From Brucella oryzae (GTDB lineage Bacteria > Pseudomonadota > Alphaproteobacteria > Rhizobiales > Rhizobiaceae), in contig JAAVLL010000002.1 of the NCBI GenBank assembly GCA_012103035.1, positions 558,001 to 622,000 on the forward strand: a DNA stretch of 64,000 bases. The letters run 5' to 3'. Below the pieces are notes generated by a model. That model made no database searches, had not been told where the DNA came from, and saw nothing but the letters and a program-made list of their open reading frames with translations. The translations under genes were made by a program, and so were the position numbers. Shown piece by piece: positions 20,636-29,491 of the stretch (positions within the stretch are counted from its first letter, which is position 1; every line of letters starts with the position of its first letter).

Positions 20636-21936
20636 ATGACCATCCAGACGCCGGATATTTCGCGGAGCACGAGCATGGCGCAAGAGCAGACCGGTTGTCG
20701 CCTGTGCGGTAAACTACTCAAACATACCTTCGTCGATCTGGGAATGTCACCGCCTTGCGAGAGCTTCATCACGGCGGATCGCCTCGACCGCATGGAGCCT
20801 TACTACCCGCTCTACGCGCTTGTCTGCGATCATTGTTATCTGGTGCAGTTGAAGGAGTATTTCTCGCCCGCCGAAATCTTCACGGAATATGCCTATTTCT
20901 CATCCTTCGCCACAAGCTGGGTCAGCCATGCGAAGACCTATTGCGACGAGATAACCGAACGGCTGGGGTTGAATGAAAACAGTTTTGTCGTCGAGATCGC
21001 CAGCAATGATGGTTATCTCCTGCAACATTTCCTGCCGAAGGGCATCCCGATCCTCGGTATCGAACCGGCGGCCAATGTGGCGGAGACGGCTATTGCCAAG
21101 GGTGTGCCGACGCGCGTGGATTTCTTCGGCTCGACGCTTGCCGCCGAACTGGTCGGCGCAGGACGCAAGGCCGACCTCCTGATCGGCAACAACGTTCTGG
21201 CGCAAGTTCCTGATCTCAACGACTTTGTGCGCGGCCTGCAACTGTTGTTGAAGCCGGAGGGCGTCATTACGCTGGAGTTTCCGCATCTCGCCAATCTGAT
21301 CGAGCAGAACCAGTTCGACACGATCTATCACGAGCATTTCTCGTATTTCTCGTTGCTGACGATCCGGTATATGGCGCACCGGCATCACCTCAAGGTCATC
21401 GACGTGGAGGAACTGCCGACCCATGGCGGTTCGCTGCGTGTGTATCTTGCGCATAACAGCAGCAAGCGGAAGGCTGGAGCGCGTGTTGCAGCTCTTCTGA
21501 AGCGCGAAGAGAGTTTTGGCCTCAACGAGATTTCGACCTATGAACAGTTCGCCGAAAGACCCGGCGCACCAAGCGCGATCTCCTGTCCTTCCTGATCGCC
21601 GCCAAGAATGCGGGAAAACGCATCTGCGGTTATGGTGCGCCCGGAAAGGGCAATACGCTTCTGAACTATTGCGGCATCGGCACGGATTTCCTGGACTTCA
21701 CGGTTGACCGCAATCCCTACAAGCATGGCCGTTTCACGCCAGGCATGCACATCCCGATCTATGATGTGTCGGCAATCGATAAATACCGGCCCGATTACAT
21801 CCTCATCCTGCCGTGGAACTTCAAGGACGAGATCATCCGGCAGATGCAGCATGTGGTCGAATGGGGCGCGAAGTTCATCATTCCCATCCCGCACGTCACG
21901 TTGATTGACCCGGCACTACTCACAGAGGAGCGGTAA
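20636..21936 (+). CDS. NDP-sugar C-methyltransferase
   Basis: SAM-dependent C-methyltransferase of the TylC3/NovU type, about 433 residues, that would add a branching methyl to a keto-sugar nucleotide. The N-terminal zinc-site cysteines are visible (CRLCGK and CDHCYL), then VEIASNDGYLLQHF (SAM-binding motif I), NNVLAQVPDLNDFV, DTIYHEHFSYFSL and THGGSLRVYL. The C-terminal domain (ICGYGAPGKGNTLLNYCGI) follows after one break at 21559-21561, where AAAA has become AAA. Start ATG 20636 with GAGG upstream. It is followed after three bases by the cytidylyltransferase gene. Confidence 0.9.
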
Positions 21937-21939
21937 GTC

Positions 21940-22758
21940 ATGAAAGTCGTTCTGTTCTGCGGCGGTCTTGGAACCAGAATCCGCGAATATTCGGAGAATA
22001 TTCCGAAGCCGATGATCCCACTCGGCCATCAGCCGATCCTGCATCACGTCATGGAATATTACAGCGACTACGGGCACAATGATTTCGTCTTGTGCCTCGG
22101 CTACAAGGCCAATGTCGTGAAGGATTTCTTCCTGATGATCCGCCCGCAGACCTTCGCGGACTGTGTGGTTTCGGATGGCGGGCGCAATGTGCAATTGCTT
22201 GAGGAAGTGGATCGCGACTGGAGCGTGACGCTGCTCGATACGGGCATCTGGCGCAATATCGGTGAGCGGCTGTGGAGCGCCCGCTCGCATGTGGCGAATG
22301 AGGATATGTTCCTCGCCAATTACAGCGACGGGCTCAGCGATGTCGACCTTGACGACATGACGGAACGTTTTCGCGCCAGCGGCAAGATTGCCTGTTTTCT
22401 CGCTGTCCGTCCACCGCTGACCTATCACCTTGCGGATATTGCCGAAGGCGGCGATGTGCGGGCTTTCCGGACGTCGAACACCTCCGATATCTGGATCAAT
22501 GGCGGCTATTTTCTCTTCCGCAAGGAAATCTTCGACTATATGCGCGAGGGCGAGGAACTGGTGCTGGAACCCTTCGGGCGCCTGATCGCTGAAAACCAGC
22601 TTATGGCCTATAAATATGAGGGCTTCTGGCGGTCGATGGATACGCTGCGTGACTGGCAGACGCTTGAAGATATGGTGGAGAAGGGCGACATGCCCTGGAA
22701 GCGGCACAAGGCGGAACAGGCCGCACGGCGGGCCACCAATGTCGCGATAGCGCTATGA
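21940..22758 (+). CDS. rfbF: Glucose-1-phosphate cytidylyltransferase
   Basis: Intact 272-residue nucleotidyltransferase making CDP-glucose from CTP and glucose-1-phosphate. MKVVLFCGGLGTRIREYSE is the nucleotide-binding start; PKPMIPLGHQPILHHVMEYY, LANYSDGLSDVDLDDM (metal-binding Asp) and GGYFLFRKEIFDYM follow, all characteristic of RfbF. Start ATG lies three bases after the methyltransferase stop, behind GAGGAGCGG. The stop overlaps the PIG-L start (ATGA). A CDP-glucose 4,6-dehydratase, the usual next enzyme, is not recognisable in the window. Confidence 0.92.
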   Translation: MKVVLFCGGLGTRIREYSENIPKPMIPLGHQPILHHVMEYYSDYGHNDFVLCLGYKANVVKDFFLMIRPQTFADCVVSDGGRNVQLLEEVDRDWSVTLLDTGIWRNIGERLWSARSHVANEDMFLANYSDGLSDVDLDDMTERFRASGKIACFLAVRPPLTYHLADIAEGGDVRAFRTSNTSDIWINGGYFLFRKEIFDYMREGEELVLEPFGRLIAENQLMAYKYEGFWRSMDTLRDWQTLEDMVEKGDMPWKRHKAEQAARRATNVAIAL

Positions 22759-23411
22759 TCGATCTGCGTTCGCTCGCAAGTCACAGCCGTCCGCTGCAAC
22801 TGCTTTGTCTGGGCGCGCATTCCGACGATATCGAGATTGGCTGCGGCGGCACGCTTCTGAGCCTGATCGAGAGCGGTATGCCTCTGCATGTGGAGTGGTG
22901 CGTGCTGTCTGGAAATAAGGAAAGGCGCGTGGAGGCGGAAGCCGCCGCTCGCGATTTTCTGCGTGGGATAGACAGTTTCAACATCCATCTTGCCTCTTTC
23001 GAGGACAGCTATTTCCCGGTGCAGAGCCGCGAAATCAAGCAATGGCTGATCGAACAGCGCGGGCGCGAGCAGCCGGATATGGTCTTCACTCATCGTCATG
23101 GCGATGCCCATCAGGACCACCGCACCGTCAACGAATTGACATGGAACCTGTTTCGGGATCAGGTGATCCTTGAATATGAAATTCCAAAATGGGATGGCGA
23201 TCTGGGTCAGCCGAACGCCTATTCAGCGCTACCTGCCGCGATCATGGATCGCAAGATCGAACTGTTGATGAAGCACTTCGGCACCCAGCGCTCAAAGGAC
23301 TGGTTTGACACGGAAACCTTTCGCGGTCTTGCCCGGCTACGCGGCATGGAATGTCGTGCGCCCGAGGCTTATGCCGAGGCTTTTCATGCCCGTAAGCTGC
23401 GATTGTTCTAG
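22755..23411 (+). CDS. PIG-L family deacetylase
   Basis: Intact 218-residue zinc-dependent N-deacetylase of the PIG-L/LmbE family. The metal motif AHSDDIEIGCGG (AHPDDE-like) and HRHGDAHQDHR (second ligand set) are both clear. Family members remove acetyl from GlcNAc-type or amino-sugar substrates. It is coupled to the cytidylyltransferase gene by an ATGA overlap at 22755, so it likely acts on the same modified sugar. The stop TAG is provided by the first bases of the palindromic repeat that follows. Confidence 0.88.
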   Translation: MIDLRSLASHSRPLQLLCLGAHSDDIEIGCGGTLLSLIESGMPLHVEWCVLSGNKERRVEAEAAARDFLRGIDSFNIHLASFEDSYFPVQSREIKQWLIEQRGREQPDMVFTHRHGDAHQDHRTVNELTWNLFRDQVILEYEIPKWDGDLGQPNAYSALPAAIMDRKIELLMKHFGTQRSKDWFDTETFRGLARLRGMECRAPEAYAEAFHARKLRLF

Positions 23412-23516
23412 AGCAGTTCCAGCAAAAGTGTGAAACGGTTTTGCGTAGGATAATGCGATAAAACAAATGGTTAGAGCAGTTCCGGCGATTCCGTTAAAAC
23501 AGGAACTGTTCTAACA
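23408..23516. repeat. Brucella/Rhizobiales-type palindromic intergenic repeat
   Basis: A 110-base element starting CTAGAGCAGTTCC, containing AAAAGTGTGAAACGGTTTTGCG and a second TTAGAGCAGTTCCGGCGATTCCG, and ending GGAACTGTTCTAA. Inner arms TAGAGCAGTTCC (about 23471-23482) and GGAACTGTTCTA pair with one mismatch. I recognise this from the repeated intergenic elements of Brucella, Ochrobactrum and relatives (Bru-RS/RIME-like). Such elements can fold in RNA and affect message ends. Confidence 0.75.
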
Positions 23517-23610
23517 AGTAGAAAACTTGCGGCTTCGGGAATAAATCAACGTCGCCGATTGTCTTACTTTCATATCGCATGCCGCGATTGGAACCTTTGT
23601 GAGGCAGATC

Positions 23611-23990
23611 ATGAAAACGTTTGGTTTTATGTCCGTACTGGCAATAGCAGCCGTGGCGGCGTCAGCCGCGCTGGCTGCGCCAGCCGTCAAAACGATGGAA
23701 AGCTCGAAGGGGCAGGTTCTGGCAGGCGCCAAGGATATGACGCTCTACACTTTCGACAAGGATAGCAAGGGCGAATCCAGCTGCTATGATGCTTGCGCCA
23801 GAACTGGCCGCCCTTCATGGCGATGAAGGGCGCAAAGGCTTCCGGCGCCTATACGCTGGTCAAGCGCAAGGATGGCAGCGAGCAATGGGCAAAAGACGGA
23901 ATGCCGCTCTATTACTGGGTGAAGGACAAGAAGCCCGGCGACGTGACCGGAGACGGCGTTAATGGGGTCTGGCACGCCGCAAAGCCATGA
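23611..23990 (+). CDS. COG4315 secreted protein with Yx(F/Y/W)xxD motifs
   Basis: Small secreted protein, about 126 residues, with signal peptide MKTFGFMSVLAIAAVAASAA-LAAP. Two copies of the family motif Yx(F/W/Y)xxD are seen: LYTFDKD early and YYWVKD later; the spacing and the pair ESSCYDACAKNWPPF (two cysteines) fit COG4315. The family role is unknown. One break near 23796 (a lost A in AAG AAC) joins the two halves. ATG 23611 has GAGG upstream. It directly precedes an ECF sigma gene, an arrangement that suggests joint regulation. Confidence 0.85.
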
Positions 23991-23997
23991 GACCAAT

Positions 23998-24507
23998 GTG
24001 AGCCGTCCCGCTCCTGACAGTTTCGAGGGTCAGCTTCTGGCCCTCCTGCCGGTTATGCGGCGCTATTCGCGCAGCCTTGCGAAGTCCGATGCCGAAGGCG
24101 AGGATCTTTGCAGGACTGCGTGGCAAAGGCGCTATCGCGGCGCGGCCAGTGGCGGGGCCTCAATCTGCGTGGGTGGATACTCACGATGATGACCAACCTT
24201 TACCGCAATAGTTATAAAAGCCGGGCCCGAACCCGGCATGAAACGCTCGACGCTGCGGAAAATATCAGTGTGGCGGCGACGGAAACCGATCCGTTCCAGT
24301 TGCAGCAGCGAAGAGGCGATCAACACACTGCCGGAAGATAACCGCGCGGTGCTGATGCTCATCGTTGTCGAAGGCTACAGCTATGGCGAAGCGGCGGAAA
24401 TGCTGGGCATACCTGTCGGAACCGTCATGTCACGCCTGTCGCGGGCACGCCACCGCCTTGCCGAACATATGAGCGGCTCGAATATCGTAACGCTTCGGAG
24501 AAAATGA
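23998..24507 (+). CDS. ECF-family RNA polymerase sigma factor
   Basis: Extracytoplasmic-function sigma factor of about 170 residues. Region 2 runs from LLPVMRRYSRSLAKS through DCVAKAL and LRGWILTMMTNLYRN; region 4 is INTLPEDNRAVLMLIVVEGY followed by SYGEAAEMLGIPVGTVMSRL, the helix-turn-helix. Start is taken as GTG 23998; no strong ribosome site is visible, so translation may be coupled to the upstream gene. Breaks: a lost T near 24105 and a net -2 (or +1) near 24297-24310. The end overlaps the anti-sigma start (24504). Confidence 0.87.
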
Positions 24508-25287
24508 TGACAGAACGCAATTCTCCCATAACCGAAGCGGAACTGCTGAGCTTTATCGACGGGCAATTGTCCGAAGCAGAACATGCGCGCATCGCCGGGC
24601 TTCTTGAGCACAACCCCGAGCAGGCGGCGTTGGCTGTCGAATGGCGCAGGCAGAACGAAGGTATCAGGCAACTTTTTCCGGTTATGCCAAGGCAAGGAAC
24701 GACGATGCGGGATTGATCCGTTCGGCGGGAATGCGCCAGCCGCGAACCTATCGCGGGCGGTTGCGGCAGCGGTTCTCGCGGCTTTGGTAATTGGCGGTGC
24801 AGGCGGGTTTACAGGCGCACGTCTGCTTGCGGAAGCCGAACCGCAAATAGCGAGCGTACAAACTCTGCCGCAGCAGTCCCAGGCAGCCTATCTTATTTAT
24901 GCTAGCGAAGTGCGGCATCCCGTCGAGGTGTTCTCCAATGAAGAGGCGCATCTGGCGACCTGGCTTGGCAAGAGGCTGAATATACCTGATCTTCGTGTCC
25001 CCGATCTCCGCTCGCTTGGCTTTCAGCTCGTGGGTGGGCGTCTGCTGCCGGTTGACGGCAAGGCGGGCGCTTTCTTCATGTATGAGGACGAAGCTGGAAA
25101 ACGGCTTTCGGTGATCGTCGGACGCAATCCTGATAATCGTGACACGAGCTTCCGGTTTGCCTCAAGTGATGGTGTCGAGACCTTCTATTGGATAGACAAC
25201 GATCTTGGTTATGCGGTGAGCGGCGAGATATCGCGCGAGCGGCTGCGGCAGGTGGCGGAAGAATGCTACCGCCAGTTTCCGGGCTGA
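24504..25287 (+). CDS. Anti-sigma factor, single-pass membrane protein
   Basis: Predicted membrane anti-sigma factor for the preceding ECF sigma, about 261 residues. Cytosolic N-terminus (TEAELLSFIDGQLSEAEHAR, the zinc-finger-like anti-sigma helix region without the usual HxxxCxxC), one membrane helix (AVAAAVLAALVIGGAGGFTG) and a periplasmic C-terminus of about 170 residues ending ERLRQVAEECYRQFPG. Two breaks, near 24683 and in GGG near 24725-24731, each short by one base. It overlaps the sigma gene and ends five bases from the convergent asparaginase stop. Confidence 0.8.
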
Positions 25288-25292
25288 CCCGC

Positions 25293-26231
25293 TTATCGGT
25301 CGTCGCTGAAAGCGCGGATCATCGCATCCTTGGAACTGCCGCTGGCGATCAATGCCGCAAGCAGGATGCGAGCCTGACCGGGGCGAAGCGTATGTGCGTG
25401 AATGGCTCCGGCTTCGCCAAGATCATATCCGCCGCCGCCTCCGCCATAGCCGGGTGCCAATAGGCCTTCGGGCACGCGGCTTGAAACGGCCACCGGAATA
25501 TTGCGGCGCGAGCATTCGCGGACAGCTTCGACAACGCAGGGCGTAGTGTTGCCAGAACCCAGTGCAGCAAGAACGATGCCGCTGGCACCGGCTGCAATGC
25601 TCGCTTCTATGTGGAGGGCGTCGCAGCCCGGATAAATGGCAATCGTGTCGATCCGGCGGTCACCGACGGGCGCTGGAAGCACCGGGCTCTGGCTCTGGAT
25701 CATACGTGCAGAGCGGAAGGCGTCGGCACTGTCGCTGCTGAATTTGTATGCGCCCCAGACCGGGACGATCCGACCGCCGAAAGTAATAAGGACGCCTTCG
25801 TCGGCATTGGCCGGATCGCAGGCAAGCTGAATGGCAGTGGCGAGGTTTTCCGGCCCATCGGCTTGCGGATGATCGGCGGTAAATTGCGCGCCGGTGAAGA
25901 TCACCGGCTTGCCGATGCGGCGCTGCAGATGTACCAGCAGCGCCGTTTCTTCCATGGCATCCGTTCCGTGCAGGACGACGATGCCGTCGACTTCGCCATC
26001 CTTCAGGTCGGAACCGACGGCATCGCTGATGCGCTGCATGTCGGAAAGGGTGAGGCTTGCGGAATCCTTCGCCATCAGATCAACCGGGCGAAGCTCCGCT
26101 TCAAGGCCTGGCACGAATTCCAGCAGATCCTCACCGGACAGGACCGGCATGCTCGCTCCGTCTTCCCCACGCTTGCTGGCGATGGTGCCGCCAGTGGCGA
26201 TCACCGCTATGGAAGGCTTTGCAAGCGTCAT
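25293..26231 (-). CDS. L-asparaginase (type II-like)
   Basis: Hydrolyses L-asparagine to aspartate and ammonia. Intact, 312 residues. The two threonine motifs are present: IAVIATGGTIASKRG near the N-terminus and VLHGTDAMEETALLV around residue 90, plus FTGAQFTADHPQADGPENL. No signal peptide is evident, so it is probably cytosolic. ATG 26231 has GAGAGGATT upstream; an in-frame ATG six codons earlier (26249) lies in the stop region of the permease and is less likely. It follows the amino-acid permease by 14 bases, forming a two-gene uptake and breakdown operon. Confidence 0.93.
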   Translation of the reverse strand: MTLAKPSIAVIATGGTIASKRGEDGASMPVLSGEDLLEFVPGLEAELRPVDLMAKDSASLTLSDMQRISDAVGSDLKDGEVDGIVVLHGTDAMEETALLVHLQRRIGKPVIFTGAQFTADHPQADGPENLATAIQLACDPANADEGVLITFGGRIVPVWGAYKFSSDSADAFRSARMIQSQSPVLPAPVGDRRIDTIAIYPGCDALHIEASIAAGASGIVLAALGSGNTTPCVVEAVRECSRRNIPVAVSSRVPEGLLAPGYGGGGGGYDLGEAGAIHAHTLRPGQARILLAALIASGSSKDAMIRAFSDDR

Positions 26232-26245
26232 ATTTCCGAATCCTC

Positions 26246-27711
26246 TCACTTACCGGGAATGCTGGCCTCTACAGCACGTTCGGCAGCAAGTCGATGGATG
26301 CGTTCACGCATCATATACCAGCCAAGGATGAGGGCAGGGCCGATGATCGCCAGCGAAGCAATCGTCCAGGTGCCGACCGGATAGTCGAGCGCCATCAGGA
26401 CAAGTACGCCGAGCAGGAATGCAAGTGTGAGGATGCCGGTATAGGGCGCACCGAACATGCGGAAATCCGGGCGTACGATCTCGCCGCGACGCGCCAGATG
26501 CCACAGTTTCAGCTGGCAAAGGACAATGACGCCCCAAGCCGTGATGATGCCAAGCGCAGAGAGATTGAGTGCGATTTCAGGCTGCCGCAGGCACGACAGC
26601 ATTAAGCACAACGCCGATGACAGTGACGACGGCGGTAACCGCAATGCCCATATAGGGTACACCGTTCTTGTTCATTTTCGCCAGAGCTGCGGGAGCCGAG
26701 CCGGATGTCGCCATGGAATGCAGGATGCGCCCGGTGGAATAGAGCCCGGCATTCAACGACGACAGAACCGCAGTCAGGACGACAAGGTTCATGATGATAT
26801 CCGCTCCTCAATACCGATCTGGCTGAAGAAGGTCACAAACGGGCTCTCGCCAGCGGAATAGGCGGTGTAGGGGAGAAGCAGCGAGAGCAGCAGAACCGAT
26901 CCCACATAAAAGACGAGAAGGCGGAAGACCACGGTGCGGATTGCGCGGGGCATGACCTTGCGCGGGTCTTCGGTTTCGCCTGCCGTAGTGCCCAGCAACT
27001 CGATGGATGCATAGGCAAAACCACACCCTGTATGATGATGAAAGCAGGCAATATGCCGTTCGGGAACCAGCCTCCGCTATCGGTGATGAGGCTGAAACCG
27101 GGCGCATGGCCATCAATCGGCGTGCCGGAAACAACAAAATAGATGCCGACAGCCAGAAACGTCACGAGTGCGAGTACCTTGACGAGGCTGAACCAGAATT
27201 CCAGTTCGCCGAACACTTTGACCGACAAAAGGTTCATCGACAGCACGATAACAAGGGCTGTCAGGGCGAATACCCATTGGTCGATACCTTGCAGCCACGG
27301 AACATAATGCTTGAAGAAATTCATGTAGAGCGCAACTGCCGTCACGTCCGCCACCGATGTCATGGCCCAGTTGAGCCAGTACATCCAGCCTGCCACGAAA
27401 GCCAGCTTTTCGCCGTAGAACTCGCGGGCATAGGAGACGAAGGAACCGGAGCTGGGGCGGTGCATGATCAGCTCACCCAAGGCGCGCAGAACCAGAAACG
27501 CAAAGAAGCCGCACAGAGCATATACGAAGACCAGAGCCGGGCCAGCCATAGCCAGACGTCCGCCCGCACCGAGGAAAAGGCCCGTCCCGATCGCGCCGCC
27601 AATGGCGATCATCTGAATCTGCCTCGGCTTCAGGGCCTTGTGATAGCCGCGATCCTCTTCAATGAACACTTCACGTTCAGCCGGTGTGGCTTTGATGGTT
27701 TCAATCGACAT
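26246..27711 (-). CDS. ansP: APC-family amino-acid permease, likely asparagine
   Basis: Inner-membrane permease of the AroP/GABA/AnsP group, about 489 residues and about 12 helices. [20 protein letters not shown] is the first-helix signature, followed by [20 protein letters not shown] and, after correction, [19 protein letters not shown], the conserved helix-6 region. Breaks: the T-run complementary to 27017-27020, a lost G near 26806, and a two-base loss near 26578-26584. Start ATG 27711 follows GGGAGGAGC. Asparagine as substrate is inferred from the coupled asparaginase gene. Confidence 0.87.
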
Positions 27712-28073
27712 TGCTCCTCCCTGAGAGCGCGTTTTCGACAGGAGACCCTTCCGACGTGAAACGCCAATTAGGGCACACCACTATCCATTCAATGAGGGTA
27801 TGAAATTCATCCCCATTTTGTGGGTGTTCTGTAAAGCTGCATGACAGATTTTGGAGGTGGTTTTAACGCATATCGAAGAAGGCGCGTCAAGTATTCGGCA
27901 TTAAATGAGAAGCTTCACACTCAATTCCGGAATAGATGGGCAGGGAAAAAATCAGCAGGAAGAAAGTGTTATCGACTTGTGCTTATCTGGCATAAAATGC
28001 CGCGCCATGCCGGATCGGCACGAATAATCCGCGCGAATCCTGCCGGACAGGCATGGGAAGCAATATTGCGGCG
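27712..28073. other. Intergenic region upstream of the permease
   Basis: 362 bases between the permease start and the GntR stop, both on the minus strand. It should hold the permease promoter; on the minus strand TTGAAT, then 16 bases, then TAATTG is a weak candidate. It also holds a small palindrome GGCATAAAATGCC at 27989-28001. A plus-strand open frame beginning at 27841 extends into the antisense of the GntR gene and is not supported. Confidence 0.4.
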
Positions 28074-28781
28074 TCAGACTTCATCTTTGCCAATGATCGT
28101 CGTCACAGCCGTCTTGACCTTGCTCAGATGTGCTTCCATCGCAGCGCAGGCATCTGCTTCCGATCCTGCCTCAATGGCCTCGACAATACGGCGATGCTCG
28201 ACATTTGACGCTTCACGGCGACCAGACATCAGATTGACGAGTTCGGATTGCTGGATCAGTGCTTCGCGGGCATCGGCGACGATTTTGGAGAAAACTGTGT
28301 TTTCCGAAGCTTCGGCAATGGCGCAGTGAAACTCTGAATCGAGCAACTCCCATTTATGGGGATCTGTCTGCCGGTCCATCTTGTCGCAAAGTTCAAGCAG
28401 GTGGGCGAGTTGCCTGGCGCTGCGGCGTAGTGCTGCCCAGCCTGCCGCCGGTACTTCGATGAAGGGGCGGGCTTCGATAAGGTCACGCGCCGAGTAGCCG
28501 TCGTAATTCAGTTCACTCGCAGGGGAAGCATTCAGGATATAAGTGCCGCTGCCTGTGCGGGTCTGAGTGAGACCCAGCGTCTGTAGCGACCGCAGCGCCT
28601 CACGCACGATCGGGCGGCTGACGCCGAACCGACCGGCGAGTTGAGCTTCGGAGGGCAGGCGGGTCCCGACAGCAAGACGGCCGGAGGTGATGGCCGAGCG
28701 AATATCGTCGAATACGACTTCCGCCGCATTCTTTCGGGTGATCGGATGCGTGTCCGATAGCCAGTCGGCCAATTCGCTCAT
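28074..28781 (-). CDS. GntR/FCD (FadR-type) transcriptional regulator
   Basis: Intact 235-residue regulator. N-terminal winged helix: SGRLAVGTRLPSEAQLAGRF and GVSRPIVREALRSLQTLGL, then TRTGSGTYI. The C-terminal FCD all-helical ligand domain follows (DLIEARPFIEVPAAGWAAL, EFHCAIAEASENTVF, EHRRIVEAIEAGSEADA). ATG 28781 follows GGGAGGCTC. FCD regulators bind organic acids or sugar acids. Neighbours offer two candidates: the downstream permease/asparaginase pair or the uronate genes at 29492 onward; sequence does not decide. Confidence 0.9.
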   Translation of the reverse strand: MSELADWLSDTHPITRKNAAEVVFDDIRSAITSGRLAVGTRLPSEAQLAGRFGVSRPIVREALRSLQTLGLTQTRTGSGTYILNASPASELNYDGYSARDLIEARPFIEVPAAGWAALRRSARQLAHLLELCDKMDRQTDPHKWELLDSEFHCAIAEASENTVFSKIVADAREALIQQSELVNLMSGRREASNVEHRRIVEAIEAGSEADACAAMEAHLSKVKTAVTTIIGKDEV

Positions 28782-28882
28782 GTCTGAGCCTCCCTCCATT
28801 GCCTCGCTTTTATGATGGAGCTAGGCAATTTTAGAAGGATATCAATCCCAAACCGGTTCATAAAGATCATATCGGCAGATAC

Positions 28883-28916
28883 GAAAAGCCCTGCAATCCG
28901 GCTGGATCGCAGGGCT
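28883..28916 (-). terminator. Rho-independent terminator
   Basis: AGCCCTGC (28887-28894) pairs with GCAGGGCT (28909-28916), and inner ATCC/GGAT extends the stem. On the minus strand the hairpin is followed by TTTT. It lies just after the stop of the 77-residue gene at 28932-29165 and before the GntR gene, so it separates them. Confidence 0.75.
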
Positions 28917-28931
28917 GACTTGTCGAAACCG

Positions 28932-29165
28932 TCAGGCGGCTGTGTTCAACTTGTTGGCTGACAGGATACTGATGAATGCCGCACCATAAGCCGTGAGCGG
29001 CGCCATCTTGGCAAGTGCGCTTGCAATGGCGTCATGGCGGCTCAATTCCTCCTCGGAATCGTGGCGGAAGGATACGCAAACAGTTTCGCCATCTTCACCG
29101 ATGAATTCTACCTGATAGGAATTTTCTTCGCCGCATCTTTTGACCAGAGCATCGACAATTTGCAT
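28932..29165 (-). CDS. Small hypothetical protein, 77 residues
   Basis: Not recognised. It starts MQIVDALVKRCGEENSYQVE with AAGGAG nine bases before ATG 29165, and ends LSANKLNTAA. The N-terminal part looks like a compact alpha/beta fold (VEFIGEDGETVCVSFRHDSE), the C-terminal part a helix rich in alanine (ALAKMAPLTAYGAAFISIL). No signal peptide. It has its own terminator and is divergent from the uronate dehydrogenase gene, so it is probably a monocistronic gene. Confidence 0.65.
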   Translation of the reverse strand: MQIVDALVKRCGEENSYQVEFIGEDGETVCVSFRHDSEEELSRHDAIASALAKMAPLTAYGAAFISILSANKLNTAA

Positions 29166-29491
29166 GCAATCATTCTCCTTCCGAGCCGCATGAACGCGCC
29201 GGAACAGATATGGTTCCATATAATTTGATCTTTCTGTTCGACCCCGGTTCCCGGCTTGACGGACGGGATGCTGCCGTCGCGCATGCAATGAAGAAATCCG
29301 GGAGGAAATCTGGTCGAGACTGCCGGCCGTGTCGGCGTTGACCGTCAACTTCGGACATGTATGATAGTTGTTGCGGCGACGTACCTGGGAGGGACGCTGC
29401 TTTCCATCCATAAGGATAACCGTTGACGAGGGCTGACGCCCGCAAGCCGAACGGTCGAATTTTGCCCTATCCCGTCCGAATGGAGATTTTC
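29166..29491. other. Divergent intergenic region (hypothetical / udh)
   Basis: About 326 bases between the 77-residue gene on the minus strand and udh on the plus strand. It should carry both promoters. I see no copy of the TGANNTACGTANNTCA operator found elsewhere in the window; a partial match (GACGTACCT at about 29376) is too weak to call. No gene is seen. Confidence 0.4.

Noticed and set aside
25611..26384. 257-residue plus-strand reading frame
   Set aside because: It is antisense to the asparaginase gene, has no family resemblance and no ribosome site.
27007..27759. 250-residue plus-strand frame
   Set aside because: Antisense shadow of the amino-acid permease.
27841..28329. 162-residue plus-strand frame in the permease/GntR gap
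   Set aside because: More than half lies antisense to GntR, composition is biased and no ribosome site or family is evident.
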